Source of the DNA: Tachypleus tridentatus
Taxonomy: Eukaryota > Arthropoda > Merostomata > Xiphosura > Limulidae
Direction of reading: 5' to 3'
Assembly: GCF_004210375.1 (NCBI RefSeq)
Contig: NC_134830.1
Location: 5,704,001 to 5,768,000 of the forward strand
Length of the DNA stretch: 64,000 nt
Each line of letters begins with the position of its first letter. The first letter of the stretch is position 1. The position numbers were made by a program, and so were the translations under genes. The notes below the pieces were generated by a model. It had not been told where the DNA came from. It ran no database searches and saw only the letters and a list, made by a program, of their open reading frames with translations. Shown here one piece after another: positions 49,857 to 59,407 of the stretch.

Positions 49857-49985
49857 AAAGCTAGTCGACACCATCCAACTCGTGGCTACTCTTTTCTGAT
49901 CAAACAATGGAATTTGACCATCACACCTATAGCTCTCGGATTTAAAATCTAGGCACATTACCAACCATACTACGCCCGACACCAT
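49857..49985 (-). mobile_element. tRNA-derived SINE, family D, partial
   Basis: On the minus strand: head GTCGGGCGTAGTATGGTTGG, then GATGGTCAAATTCCATTGTT and AAAAGAGTAGCCACGAGTTG, GATGGTGTCGACTAGCT. The box-B block is deleted or changed. Confidence 0.7.
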
Positions 49986-50074
49986 TGGGTTGTATAAGCT
50001 TGAAATAAGAACAATATTGTGTTATACAGTCTTAACTAAAGACATCACGTGCAAACTACACGTGGATAAAGGTT

Positions 50075-50345
50075 TATTTTGAACTTCGCGCAAAGTTACA
50101 CGAGGGCTATCTGCGCTAGCCGTCCTTAATTTAGCAGTGTAAGACTACAGAGAAGGCAGCTAGTCATCACCACTCACCACTAGCTCTTGGGTTACTCTTT
50201 TACCAACGAACAATGGGATTGAACTTCACATAATAACGCTTCCACGGCTGAAAGAGCAAGTATGTTTAATGTGACGGGGATTCGAGCCCGCGACCCTCAT
50301 ATTACAAATCGAGTGCCTTAACCACCTGGCCATAGCTGGCCATGG
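50075..50345 (-). mobile_element. tRNA-derived SINE, family A, full length
   Basis: Reverse copy from TTCGCGCAAAGTTACACGAG to CCACCTGGCCATAGCTGGCC. Its tRNA-like head directly touches the first unit of the 56-bp array. Confidence 0.95.
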
Positions 50346-51184
50346 TTTAAGGTCAGGAATGATAAATATATGTGGTGGAAACAGTGTCTATGAAAAGACG
50401 GGTTAAGGTTAGGTCTGACAAATATATGTGGTGAAAACGGTGTCTATAATAAGACGGGTTAAGGTCAGTTCTGATACATATATGTGGTGAAAACAGTGTC
50501 TATAATTAGACGGGTTAAGGTCAGGTCTTACAAATATATGTGGTGAAAACGGTGTCTATAATAAGACGGGTTAAGGTCAGGTCTTACAAATATATGTGGT
50601 GAAAACGGTGTCTATAATAAGACGGGTTAAGGTCAGTTCTGATAAATACATGTGGTGAAAACAGTGTCCATAATAAGACGGGTTAAGGTCAGTTCTGATA
50701 AATACATGTGGTGAAAACAGTGTCCATAATAAGACGGGTTAAGGTCAGTTCTGATAAATACATGTGGTGAAAACAGTGTCCATAATAAGACGGGTTAAGG
50801 TCAGTTCTGAATAATACATGTGGTGAAAACAGTGTCCATAATAAGACGGGTTAAGGTCAGTTCTGATAAATACATGTGGTGAAAACAGTGTCTATAATAA
50901 GACGGGTTAAGGTCAGGTCTGATAAATATATGTGGTGAAAACGGTGTCTATAATAAGACGGGTTAAGGTCAGGTCTGATAAATATATGTGGTGAAAACGG
51001 TGTCTATAATAAGACGGGTTAAGGTCAGGTCTGATAAATATATGTGGTGAAAACGGTGTCTATAATAAGACGGGTTAAGGTCAGGTCTGATAAATATATG
51101 TGGTGAAAACAGTGTCTATAATAAGACGGGTTAAGGTCAGGTCTGATAAATATATGTGGTAAAAACAGTGTCTATAATAAGACA
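50346..51184. repeat. Minisatellite, 56-bp unit, 15 copies
   Basis: GGTTAAGGTCAGGTCTGATA, AATATATGTGGTGAAAACGG, TGTCTATAATAAGACG. Variants TACATG and GTCCATAATA cluster in the middle (50640-50900). Family A SINEs lie on both sides with heads facing the array. Confidence 0.97.
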
Positions 51185-51271
51185 CTCAAATTCAATGTAG
51201 GGAACGGTGCATAAAGTAGGAATATCACGTGACACTATACCGTTTTCATTAGATGAACACTATTTAGTGTA

Positions 51272-51543
51272 GGCCCGGTATGGCCAATCGTTTTAAGGCG
51301 TGCGACTCGTAATCTGAGGGTCGCGGGTTCGCATCCCCGTCGTGCCAAACATGTTCGCCCTTTCAGCCGTGGGGGCGTTATAATGTAACGGCTAATCCCA
51401 TTATTCGTTGGTGAAAGAGTAGTCCAAGAGTTGGCGGTGGGTTGTGATGACTAGCTGCCTTCCCTCTAATCTTGCACTGCTTAATTAGGGACGGCTAGCG
51501 CAGATAGCCCTCCTGTAACTTTGCGCGAAATTAAAAACAAACA
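51272..51543 (+). mobile_element. tRNA-derived SINE, family A, full length
   Basis: Forward copy with head GGCCCGGTATGGCCAATCGT, the anticodon-like CGACTCGTAATCTGAGGG, box B GGTTCGCATCC, body and tail AATTAAAAACAAACAAAC. Confidence 0.96.
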
Positions 51544-52184
51544 AACTATAATACTAGTACCACATTTAAATAATTTATATTAACTTACTTTAGAGTACGT
51601 ATATACAGTTACATTACGTAGTTAACTAGTTATTCCCACTTTGAGAGTTGTCGTTACATCAGAGATTTAAATATAAACTAATCTGACCTCAACATCTGGC
51701 GTTCAGAGCCCAACGTGTGAAAGTAAAACTAAGAACAGACATGTGTTCTTTAGTCGGTTGTTTGTGTAGACCAACTCGATGAGGATCAGAGGGTCTGTTG
51801 ACATCGTTAGTAATATGTAGGGTGTTTAAAACTTAGCTGTGGTTACTTCTTAATTAAGTTTAGCCTAATGTTACTTTATTGAAGACAAAGGACTTGAGAA
51901 GACTGTGGGCAACAAACGCAAAACAAAGAAAACAGTGTGATTTCAAGATTTGTTAAAGTTCTCTATTTTCAGAGTAAATATTGTTTTAAAAATCCGTTAA
52001 ATCATCATTTCAAGACTAAAATAAAGCTGACTGAAAAGGCGCTCCGGGCAATGTTACCCCCACGAGTTAAGTATACTTAACTCCTAGTTACGTCGTTAGG
52101 GTCTCACATGTCAGTCACCAACATGTAACTTGTTGCTCGACTTTCTCTCTAGCTGCACTCACAAAACATTTCTTCTTGTTACAG
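51544..52184 (+). other. Probable intron end upstream of the host-gene exon
   Basis: Unremarkable sequence that ends in a pyrimidine-rich tract and the acceptor TTTCTTCTTGTTACAG immediately before 52185. No earlier exon could be identified in the window. Confidence 0.5.
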
Positions 52185-52340
52185 ACCCCACGAGAGCAAC
52201 AAAGTTCCTCGTTGGACCAGCAATATCGTTATCGTGTACAACAGTTGACCACGGATGGACATTTCGGATCTGTCATGGCATCTGACCAACCCGTAAGCGA
52301 CTCCTACAGGGAGTTAGAGAGATACCTTGAACAGGCTCAG
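52185..52340 (+). CDS. Host-gene internal exon, unknown protein (52 codons)
   Basis: A 156-bp exon bounded by the acceptor TTCTTCTTGTTACAG and the donor CAG/GTAAAT. It is phase 0 at both ends: 52 whole codons from TPREQQSSSLDQQYRYRV to SDSYRELERYLEQAQ. It joins in frame to the large exon at 61994, giving ERYLEQAQ-EEIGRAFDDL, a charged stretch with the look of an amphipathic coiled coil that continues smoothly across the junction. That continuity, plus matching phase, is the main reason to pair the two. The exon is on the same strand as the large exon and there is no competing exon between them. I do not recognise the protein. Upstream exons, the promoter and the start codon lie outside what I can identify. 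The exon call is an inference from splice signals and frame; RNA evidence is lacking. Confidence 0.72.
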
Positions 52341-52601
52341 GTAAATAAAAACAACTCGTCTTTTAAATATTGCGTTGTTTAATGGAACGACTGTAGTTCT
52401 GTAGTTTTCGTTGCGGATTTACACTTAATGTGTGATGAGGTTTTGTCAATACAATCCAGGTTAGAAAAGAAACATTCCAAGAAACTTTTGTAAAATAGTA
52501 TTTCAAATATGAGCTGGTGTTTCAGAATATCTTGCTTGATCAGCAGCTAATTAAGTAACAAACATGTTTGCAGGGAAGTAGAAAAGAAAAATATGTATGT
52601 A

Positions 52602-52855
52602 AAAACGGCTCGTTTGGGTTGAGAAAACTTTTATGTAGAGGAGCGAACAACGTTTCGACCTTCTTCCGTCATCGTCAGGTTCGCAAAGAAAGAAGGAGGT
52701 AACTGACCAATAGCTGACCACATGTTTGAATGGGGTTGTGTAATTGAGTGTAGGAATGTAGATTGCGTGCTTAGATGTTTGATTATATTTATTAATATAG
52801 GTATAAAGGCGTTCTTTTGTATTGGTTTATTTTGAGCTTGAGTTGTTGTATAAGT
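52602..52855 (-). repeat. PLE terminal repeat, left copy (inverted relative to 53891-54145)
   Basis: It begins AACGGCTCGTTTGGGTTGAG and ends TTGAGTTGTTGTATAAGT. The reverse complement aligns with 53891-54145 nearly throughout. Its inner part overlaps the C-terminal end of the element's reading frame (NQYKRTPLYLY and a stop at 52792-52794), typical of Penelope terminal repeats. Confidence 0.92.
52643..52684 (-). ncRNA. Hammerhead ribozyme-like motif in the left PLE repeat
   Basis: Minus strand reads GCGAAC, CTGACGA, a stem-loop TGACGGAAGAAGGTC, GAAAC, then GTTGTTCGC. This is the hammerhead order: core CUGANGA, stem II, core GAAAC. GCGAAC can pair with GUUCGC to close stem I. Stem II has one base changed (GACG/GGUC) relative to the right copy. 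Stem III would be minimal, as is known for ribozymes of Penelope elements. Self-cleavage would be an RNA processing step of the element. The assignment is by motif and pairing only. Confidence 0.65.
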
Positions 52856-53850
52856 AAGGCTTCTTTAATTTTGCGTTTGTTTATGTTTGTTTCTTTATTT
52901 AGTATTTGGGTGTTTTTTTATGGTTATGTTGTGTTTATTTGATTAGCAGTGTTCGAAAACGTGTGAAGGTGACTTTTTATGTTCTTTGAATCTGGTTTCC
53001 ATTTTTCTACTTGTTTCTCCAATATAGAAGTCGTGGCAGTTATCACATTGTATTTTATAAATAATGTTGGTGTGGTGTTTGTCAGTGTAGTTTTTACATA
53101 GTATAGACCTTAGTTTTGTGCCTGGTTTTTGAGTAAATTTGATAATAACTGGAATTCATATTTTGTTACTAGTTTTTGCCAAATGTTGGTTATTTGTCTG
53201 CTGATGTCGGGAATATATGGTATGCAGCAGTATATTGTTTCGTGAGTTTTTGATTCGTGAGATATATTTACTTTAGTTGGCTGATTTTGCTTTCTGTCTA
53301 GGTGTGTGCGTATAATGTTTTCTACGGTTTGTGGAGAAAACTTATTGATGTTGATGAAGTATTGTTTTATTTTGTCTAATTCATCGTTAATTTTATCTGA
53401 TGAGCATAGTTTTATGGCTGTGTTTATTTGGTTTCTTAGTATGTTGAGTTTTTGTTTTGTTTCATGTGCTGAGTCCCAAGGAATGTATAGTCCAGTATGG
53501 GTGATTTTTCGGTGGATTTCTGTTTTAAATTGTGTATCGGTTCTTGTAATTTTGAGGTTAAGAAATGATATTTGATTGCTTTCTTCCTGTTCAGATGTGA
53601 AGTTAATGTTGGGATGTACAGAGTTAATGTGATTGAAAAAATTAAGTGTGTGTTCTGTAGATGTGAATCCCGCAATCGTGTCGTTTGCATATCTGTACCA
53701 GTATAGTGGTGGATGTAATGCTGTGTCAATTGCTTGTGTTTCAACTTGTGTCATAAAATTATTGGCCAGAACTGGTGATACTGGGTTGCCCATGTTTAGG
53801 CCATTTGTTTTTATATAGTTGTGGTTGTTGAACATGAAGTTTGTCTTCAT
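52792..53850 (-). pseudogene. PLE reverse transcriptase with GIY-YIG endonuclease, broken
   Basis: The first open part (53850-53110) starts inside the RT: NMGNPVSPVLANNFM (domain 4), then YRYANDTIAGF, where Penelope RTs have a YVDDT-type catalytic site, so one catalytic Asp appears as Asn. INSVHPNINFTSEQE and ISFLNLKI follow, then a thumb-like helical region. A frameshift in an A-run near 53120 moves the rest to another frame, which contains the endonuclease: NIIYKIQCDNCHDFYIGET then SRKMETRFKEHKK, with the GIY-YIG-like FYIG and the CxxC-type Cys residues. A second shift near 52940 leads to the C-terminus NKRKIKEALLIQQLK and a stop at 52792-52794. N-terminal RT domains are missing. The enzyme would copy element RNA at endonuclease-cut sites; this copy cannot. 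Confidence 0.88.
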
Positions 53851-53890
53851 CGTGGTGAATTTTATGAGGGTTGCCAGTTAAAGTAGTCTG

Positions 53891-54145
53891 ACTTGTACAA
53901 CAACTCAAGCCCAAAATAAACCAATATAAAGGAACACCTTTATACCTATATTAATAAATATAATCAAACATCTAAGCACGCCATCTACATTCCTATACTC
54001 AATTACACAACCCCTTCAAACATGTGGTCAGCTATCGGTCAATTACCTCTTTCTTTCTTTGTGAACTTGACGATGACCGAAGAAGGTCGAAACATTGTTC
54101 GCTTCTCTACATAAAATTTTTTCTCAACCCAAACCAGCCGTTTTA
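53891..54145 (+). repeat. PLE terminal repeat, right copy
   Basis: Starts ACTTGTACAACAACTCAAGC and ends AACCCAAACCAGCCGTTTTA. Diverged by scattered substitutions from the inverted left copy. The last bases may continue beyond the Tc1 insertion at 55743. Confidence 0.9.
54061..54102 (+). ncRNA. Hammerhead ribozyme-like motif in the right PLE repeat
   Basis: Plus strand: GTGAAC, TTGACGA, T, GACC-GAAGAA-GGTC (perfect 4-bp stem II), GAAAC, ATT, GTTCGC. Same layout as the left motif with a better stem II, but the first core base is U instead of C (UUGACGA), which would be expected to weaken or abolish cleavage. Confidence 0.55.
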
Positions 54146-54149
54146 CCTA

Positions 54150-55740
54150 TACACTGCTGGCTAAAATATCAAAGCCAATGAACATAAAGAAAAAATATAC
54201 ATTTTGCGTTGTTAGACTCAACCACTTATTTGAGTACAGCTTCGAAAGATGAAAATAAGAAAAGGGAAAATAAAAATAAAAAACTTTTTTAGCATTTAAT
54301 AGGTAAAATGTGAACACAATGAAATTAGCCTAAATACTAGCTGGTCATAAGTTTAAGACCATCACTGAAATGAAGCGTTAATCGGTAATCACGTAACGAA
54401 ATTTAGTCATTTGTGTTCGATCATTAGCGTTGTCAACATCTCCCACTGACACCTCCTGAGTTACATTGGGTAAAAACATGGCAAAGGCTAAAAAAGTTGA
54501 CAGAGTGATCGTGGCAGAATTGTCGAGCTGCAAAACCAAGGTTTCTCTCAACGTGTCATCGCTGGTGAGATTGGGCGTAGTAAAACTACTGTTGCAAATT
54601 TCTTAAAAGATCCTGAAGGATACGGAACAGAATTTCAAGTGGTCGGCCCACAAAAAAATTTCGCCGGCGTTGAGCAGAAGGATTCTACGGGTTGTCCGGC
54701 AAGATACCAGTCGATCGTCGAACCAGATTAAGGCCCTTACGAACGCAGAATGCAGTTCAAGAGCAATAAGACGGCATCTACAAGAAAAAGGTTTTAAAAA
54801 ACTGTAAACGTCTTCAAAGGCCACTCCTCCTTCCACACTAGGAAACAGCTCAGTTAAACTTTGCTGAGAAGCACCAAACATGGGACGTTGAAAAGTGGAT
54901 GAAGGTTTTGTTCTCTGATGAGAATTCAATTAATCTGGATAGTCCAGATGGCTTCCAACGTTACTGGCATGATAAGGATATCCCACCGGAGACATTTTTT
55001 ACACGACACAGTGGAGGAGGTTCCATCATGATCTGGGGTGCTTTCTCCTTCCATGGAACAATGGAGCTTCAGGTTATACAGGGGTGTCAAACAACAGCTG
55101 GCTACATTGGCATGTTGGAGAGAGCATCCTTATTGACTGAAGGCCCTCATTTGTGTGGAAATGACTGGATTTTTCAACAGGACAATGCTGCAATCTACAA
55201 TGCCCGCAGGACAAAGGACTTTTTCATGGCGATTAACGTGATTCTTTTGGGCCATTCAGCGTGTTCCCCCGAAATGAACCCCATTGAAAATGTTTTGGGG
55301 GTGAATGCCAAGTGAAGTCTATGGAAATGGACGTCAGTTCCAAACAGTGCATGATCTTCGTGAAGCCATCTTCACCACTCGGAATAATATTCCAGCCAGC
55401 CTTCTGCAAACACTTATATCGACCATGCCAAAGCGAATGTTTGAAGTTATTCGCAATGACGGCCGTGCAACTCACTACTGAGACACCTTGTTGGGCATTT
55501 CCTACCCTGTTTAGGACTTCTTTTTGGTATGGTATTAAACTTTTGACCAGCTAGTATTTAGGCGAATTTTATAGTGTTTACATTTTCCCTATTAAATGTT
55601 AAAATGTTTTTTTATTTTTATTTTCCCTTTTCTTATTTTCATCTTTCGAAGCTCTACTCAAATAAGTGGTTGAGTCTAACAACGCAAAATGCATATTTTT
55701 TTTTATGTTCATTGGCCTTAAGATTTTAGCCAGCAGTGTG
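54150..55740 (+). mobile_element. Tc1/mariner-like DNA transposon, copy 2, complete ends
   Basis: About 1,591 bp between TA dinucleotides at 54148-54149 and 55741-55742, the expected target-site duplication. The outermost 12 bp are TACACTGCTGGC and, inverted, CACACTGCTGGC. Terminal inverted repeats run about 200 bp, to AATACTAGCTGGTC on the left and GACCAGCTAGTATT on the right. It is inserted at the edge of the PLE, so it is the younger of the two. It is in the opposite orientation to copy 1 at the left end of the window. Confidence 0.95.
54478..55481 (+). pseudogene. Broken Tc1-like transposase, copy 2
   Basis: The start is ATG at 54478 (MAKAKKVDR). A frameshift follows within about 30 bp: the helix-turn-helix part (FSQRVIAGEIGRSKTTVANF) is in another frame. 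More shifts follow near 54640 and 54800. The longest clean part, 54899-55315, holds [16 protein letters not shown] (first Asp), [24 protein letters not shown] (second Asp) and [10 protein letters not shown] (the Glu of DD34E), so the catalytic triad is intact here, unlike in copy 1. A shift after NPIENVLG disrupts the C-terminus; the normal end (RNDGRATHY and a stop at 55479-55481) is still visible. Family length is about 340 residues. Inactive as it stands. Confidence 0.92.
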
Positions 55741-55742
55741 TA

Positions 55743-56243
55743 TTAGGTCTAACTGTATTTACCGGTCTTTCAGTGGTGTTTGTAATCCGCTACTTGAGTG
55801 TTTGGAAGTTTATTATGATCTAATTGTTTTTACTTCTGTTTATCTTATTTTATGAGCTTGTTAAATGTCGCTCTTTCATCAACGTAAGTAACAGATAAAA
55901 CGTAGCAGGGATGTTCTTTTTCTTTTGTTTTCCTCGGATAGATTCACAAAACCTTATAATATATCTTTATCACCTATCCTAACCACCCCTCATAACGTAT
56001 CCTTATTAATTGCCAGAAATTATATACACGCGATGTCAGAATACGTGAGTAGATATTAAAAAAAAACAATTTAGTTCTCATTGACTAGGCTACATTTCCT
56101 CCTCTAACTTTAAAAGGAAACTTGAGAGACATAGCAGGACATAGTATTACCTATGATAAGTACGAACAGTTTTCACACATTTATTACCATGTGCTCGAAC
56201 TTTATTCGCCTGGAGGGGTTTGGACACGATGTTTCAATTTGTG
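55743..56243 (+). other. Intron sequence, nothing recognised
   Basis: AT-rich stretch between the Tc1-like element and the 49-bp array. Confidence 0.4.
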
Positions 56244-58688
56244 TCAAATCCTCGCTTTGCGCCTGTCTTACTTCTCAGAACAATACATGTTTTCAAATCC
56301 TCGCTTCGCGCCTGTCTTACTTCTCAGAACAATACATGTTTTCAAATCCTCGCTTTGCATCTGTCTTACTTCTCAGAACAATACATGTTTTCAAATCCTC
56401 GCTTTGCGTCTGTCTTACTTTTCAGAACAATACATGTTTTCAAATCCTCGCTTTGCGTCTGTCTTACTTCTCAGAACAATACATGTTTTCAAATCCTCGC
56501 TTTGCGTCTGTCTTACTTCTCAGAACAATACATGTTTTCAAATCCTCGCTTTGCGCCTGTCTTACTTCTCAGAACAATACATGTTTTCAAATCCTCGCTT
56601 TGCGCCTGCCTTACTTCTCAGAACAATACATGTTTTCAAATCCTCGTTTTGCGCCTGTCTTACTTCTTAGAACAATACATGTTTTCAAATCCTCGCTTTG
56701 CGCCTGTCTTACTTCTCAGAACAATACATGTTTTCAAATCCTCGCTTTGCGCCTGTCTTACTTCTCAGAACAATACATGTTTTCAAATCCTCGCTTTGCG
56801 CCTGTCTTACTTCTCAGAACAATACATGTTTTCAAATCCTCGCTTTGCGCCTGTCTTACTTCTCAGAACAATACATGTTTTCAAATCCTCGCTTTGCGTC
56901 TGTCTTACTTCTCAGAACAATACATGTTTTCAAATCCTCGCTTCGCGCCTGTCTTACTTCTCAGAACAATACATGTTTTCAAATCCTCGCTTTGCATCTG
57001 TCTTACTTCTCAGAACAATACATGTTTTCAAATCCTCGCTTTGCGTCTGTCTTACTTCTCAGAACAATACATGTTTTCAAATCCTCGCTTTGCGCCTGTC
57101 TTACTTCTCAGAACAATACATGTTTTCAAATCCTCGCTTTGCGCCTGCCTTACTTCTCAGAACAATACATGTTTTCAAATCCTCGTTTTGCGCCTGTCTT
57201 ACTTCTTAGAACAATACATGTTTTCAAATCCTCGTTTTGCGCCTGTCTTACTTCTCAGAACAATACATGTTTTCAAATCCTCGCTTTGCGCCTGTCTTAC
57301 TTCTCAGAACAATACATGTTTTCAAATCCTCGCTTTGCGCCTGTCTTACTTCTCAGAACAATACATGTTTTCAAATCCTCGCTTTGCGCCTGTCTTACTT
57401 CTCAGAACAATACATGTTTTCAAATCCTCGCTTTGCGTCTGTCTTACTTCTCAGAACAATACATGTTTTCAAATCCTCGCTTTGCGTCTGTCTTACTTTT
57501 CAGAACAATACATGTTTTTAAATCCTCGCTTTGCGTCTGTCTTACTTCTCAGAACAATACATGTTTTCAAATCCTCGCTTTGCGCCTGTCTTACTTCTCA
57601 GAACAATACATTTTTCAAATCCTCGCTTTGCGCCTGCCTTACTTCTCAGAACAATACATGTTTTCAAATCCTCGTTTTGCGCCTGTCTTACTTCTTAGAA
57701 CAATACATGTTTTCAAATCCTCGCTTTGCGCCTGTCTTACTTCTCAGAACAACACCTTTTCAAATTCTCGCTTTGCGCCTGTCTTACTTCTCAGAACAAC
57801 ACATGTTTTCAAATTCTCGCTTTGCGCCTGCCTTACTTCTCAGAACAATACATGTTTTCAAATCCTCGCTTTGCGCCTGCCTTACTTCTCAGAACAATAC
57901 ATGTTTTAAAATCCTCGCTTTGCGCCTATTTTACTTCTCAGAACAATACATGTTTTCAAATCCTCGCTTTGGGCCTGTCTTACTTCTCAGAACAATACAT
58001 GTTTTCAAATCCTCGCTTTGCGCCTGCCCTACTTCTCAGAACAATACATGTTTTCAAATCCTTGCTTTGTGCCTGTCTTACTTCTCAGAACAATACATGT
58101 TTTCAATCCTCGCTTTGGGTCTGTCTTGCTTCTCAGAACAATACATGTTTTCAAATCCTCGCTTTGCGCCTGCCTTACTTCTCAGAACAATACATGTTTT
58201 CAAATCCTTGCTTTGCGCCTGTCTTACTTCTCAGAAGAATACATGTTTTCAAATTCTCGCTTTGCGCCTGTCTTACTTCTCAGAAGAATACATGTTTTCA
58301 AATTCTCGCTTTGCGCCTGTCTTACTTCTCAGAACAATACATGTTTTCAAATTCTCGCTTTGCGCCTGTCTTACTTCTCAGAACAATACATGTTTTCAAT
58401 CTTCGCTTTGGGCCTGTCTTACTTCTCAGAACAATACATGTTTTCAAATCCTCGCTTTGCGCCTGCCCTACTTCTCAGAACAATACATGTTTTCAAATCC
58501 TCGCTTTGCGCTTGTCTTGCTTCTCAGAACAATACATGTTTTCAAATCCTCGCTTTGCGCCTGTCTTACTTCTCAGAACAATACATGTTTTCAATCCTCG
58601 CTTTGGGCCTGTCTTACTTCTCAAAACAATACATGTTTTCAAATCCTCGCTTTGCGCCTGTCTTACTTCTCAGAATAATAAATGTTTC
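56244..58688 (+). repeat. Minisatellite, 49-bp unit, about 50 copies, stop-free in all three + frames
   Basis: CAAATCCTCGCTTTGCGCCT, GTCTTACTTCTCAGAACAAT, ACATGTTTT. Since 49 is not a multiple of 3, each frame passes through all three unit frames; none holds a stop, so very long frames (up to 841 codons, 56153-58678) arise. I read these as by-products of the repeat. Each unit has a pyrimidine-rich tract ending in TTCTCAG, like a splice acceptor. Marker variants (GCTTCGCG at 56302 and 56939, TTGCATCTG, TCGTTTTGCG, TTCTTAGAAC) recur in similar order, showing block duplications. The right third is more diverged (CAATCCTCG, GAAGAATAC). Confidence 0.97.
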
Positions 58689-58921
58689 TTCTCTAATAAT
58701 CGTCAAGTTGTAACACTTCATTTCAGTGATATATGTATGTTAAAAGTCTTCTCAAATGTATTTATTTTGCCACAATTTTATAGCTTAGTCAATTCTAGTT
58801 TCAAGTACAGGCAAAGCTAGCTTTTACCTCAGGCTAGCAGTTGTGAGATAAATATAATATTTTAAACAGAGATGTTTCGTTATTTATTTTCCTCATAAAC
58901 CCCTGGTTTTCAAAGACGTGC

Positions 58922-59010
58922 AGGATCCAAACCAGTAACGAACATGCTCGACCTTTCAACGTTTGAATAGTCATACTATGGTGACCAATCCTATTACTCG
59001 CTAGTGAAAA
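58922..59010 (+). mobile_element. SINE family A fragment, decayed
   Basis: AACATGCTCGACCTTTCAAC and GTGACCAATCCTATTACTCG match the region after box B of family A. The 45-bp array starts just after it. Confidence 0.6.
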
Positions 59011-59018
59011 CTATTTTA

Positions 59019-59407
59019 GAGTTCAAGTACACTTTATCCGAGAGTGTGAAACAGAATGATGTAGAACTGAAGTATACTTTATCCGAGAGTGTGAAACAGA
59101 ATGATGTAGAACTGAAGTATACTTTATCCGAGAGTGTGAAACAGAATGATGCAGAACTGAAGTATACTTTATCCGAGAGTGTGAAACAGAATGATGTAGA
59201 ACTGAAGTATACTTTATCCGAGAGTGTGAAACAGAATGATGTAGAACTGAAGTATACTTTATCCGAGAGTGTGAAACAGAATGATGCAGAACTGAAGTAT
59301 ACTTTATCCGAGAGTGTGAAACAGAATGATGTAGAACTGAAGTATACTTTATCCGAGAGTGTGAAACAGAATGATGCAGAACTGAAGTATACTTTATCCT
59401 ACAGTGT
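59019..59407. repeat. Minisatellite, 45-bp unit, about 8.6 copies
   Basis: TAGAACTGAAGTATACTTTA, TCCGAGAGTGTGAAACAGAA, TGATG, with TGATGCAG or TGATGTAG as the main variant. The unit is a multiple of 3 and open on both strands, so 15-residue repeat frames appear (168 codons + at 59004-59510, 129 codons - at 59023-59412). Being intronic and without other coding signs, it is treated as noncoding. Confidence 0.97.

Larger units (their letters stand above)
52599..54147 (-). mobile_element. Penelope-like retroelement (PLE) with inverted terminal repeats
   Basis: A minus-strand RT plus GIY-YIG coding region is flanked by two inverted copies of a repeat of about 254 bp (52602-52855 and 53891-54145). 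Penelope elements are known for such terminal repeats in direct or inverted arrangement, and for carrying hammerhead ribozymes in them; both are seen here. The RT is truncated at its N-terminus, where the right-hand repeat lies close to RT domain 4. The reading frame is broken. A Tc1-like element is inserted at the right edge (TA at 54148). Confidence 0.88.

Noticed and set aside
56153..58678. 841-codon open frame and several overlapping frames of 94-403 codons
   Set aside because: They come from a stop-free 49-bp tandem unit that is open in all three + frames. The frames overlap one another, lack a domain and lie inside an intron.
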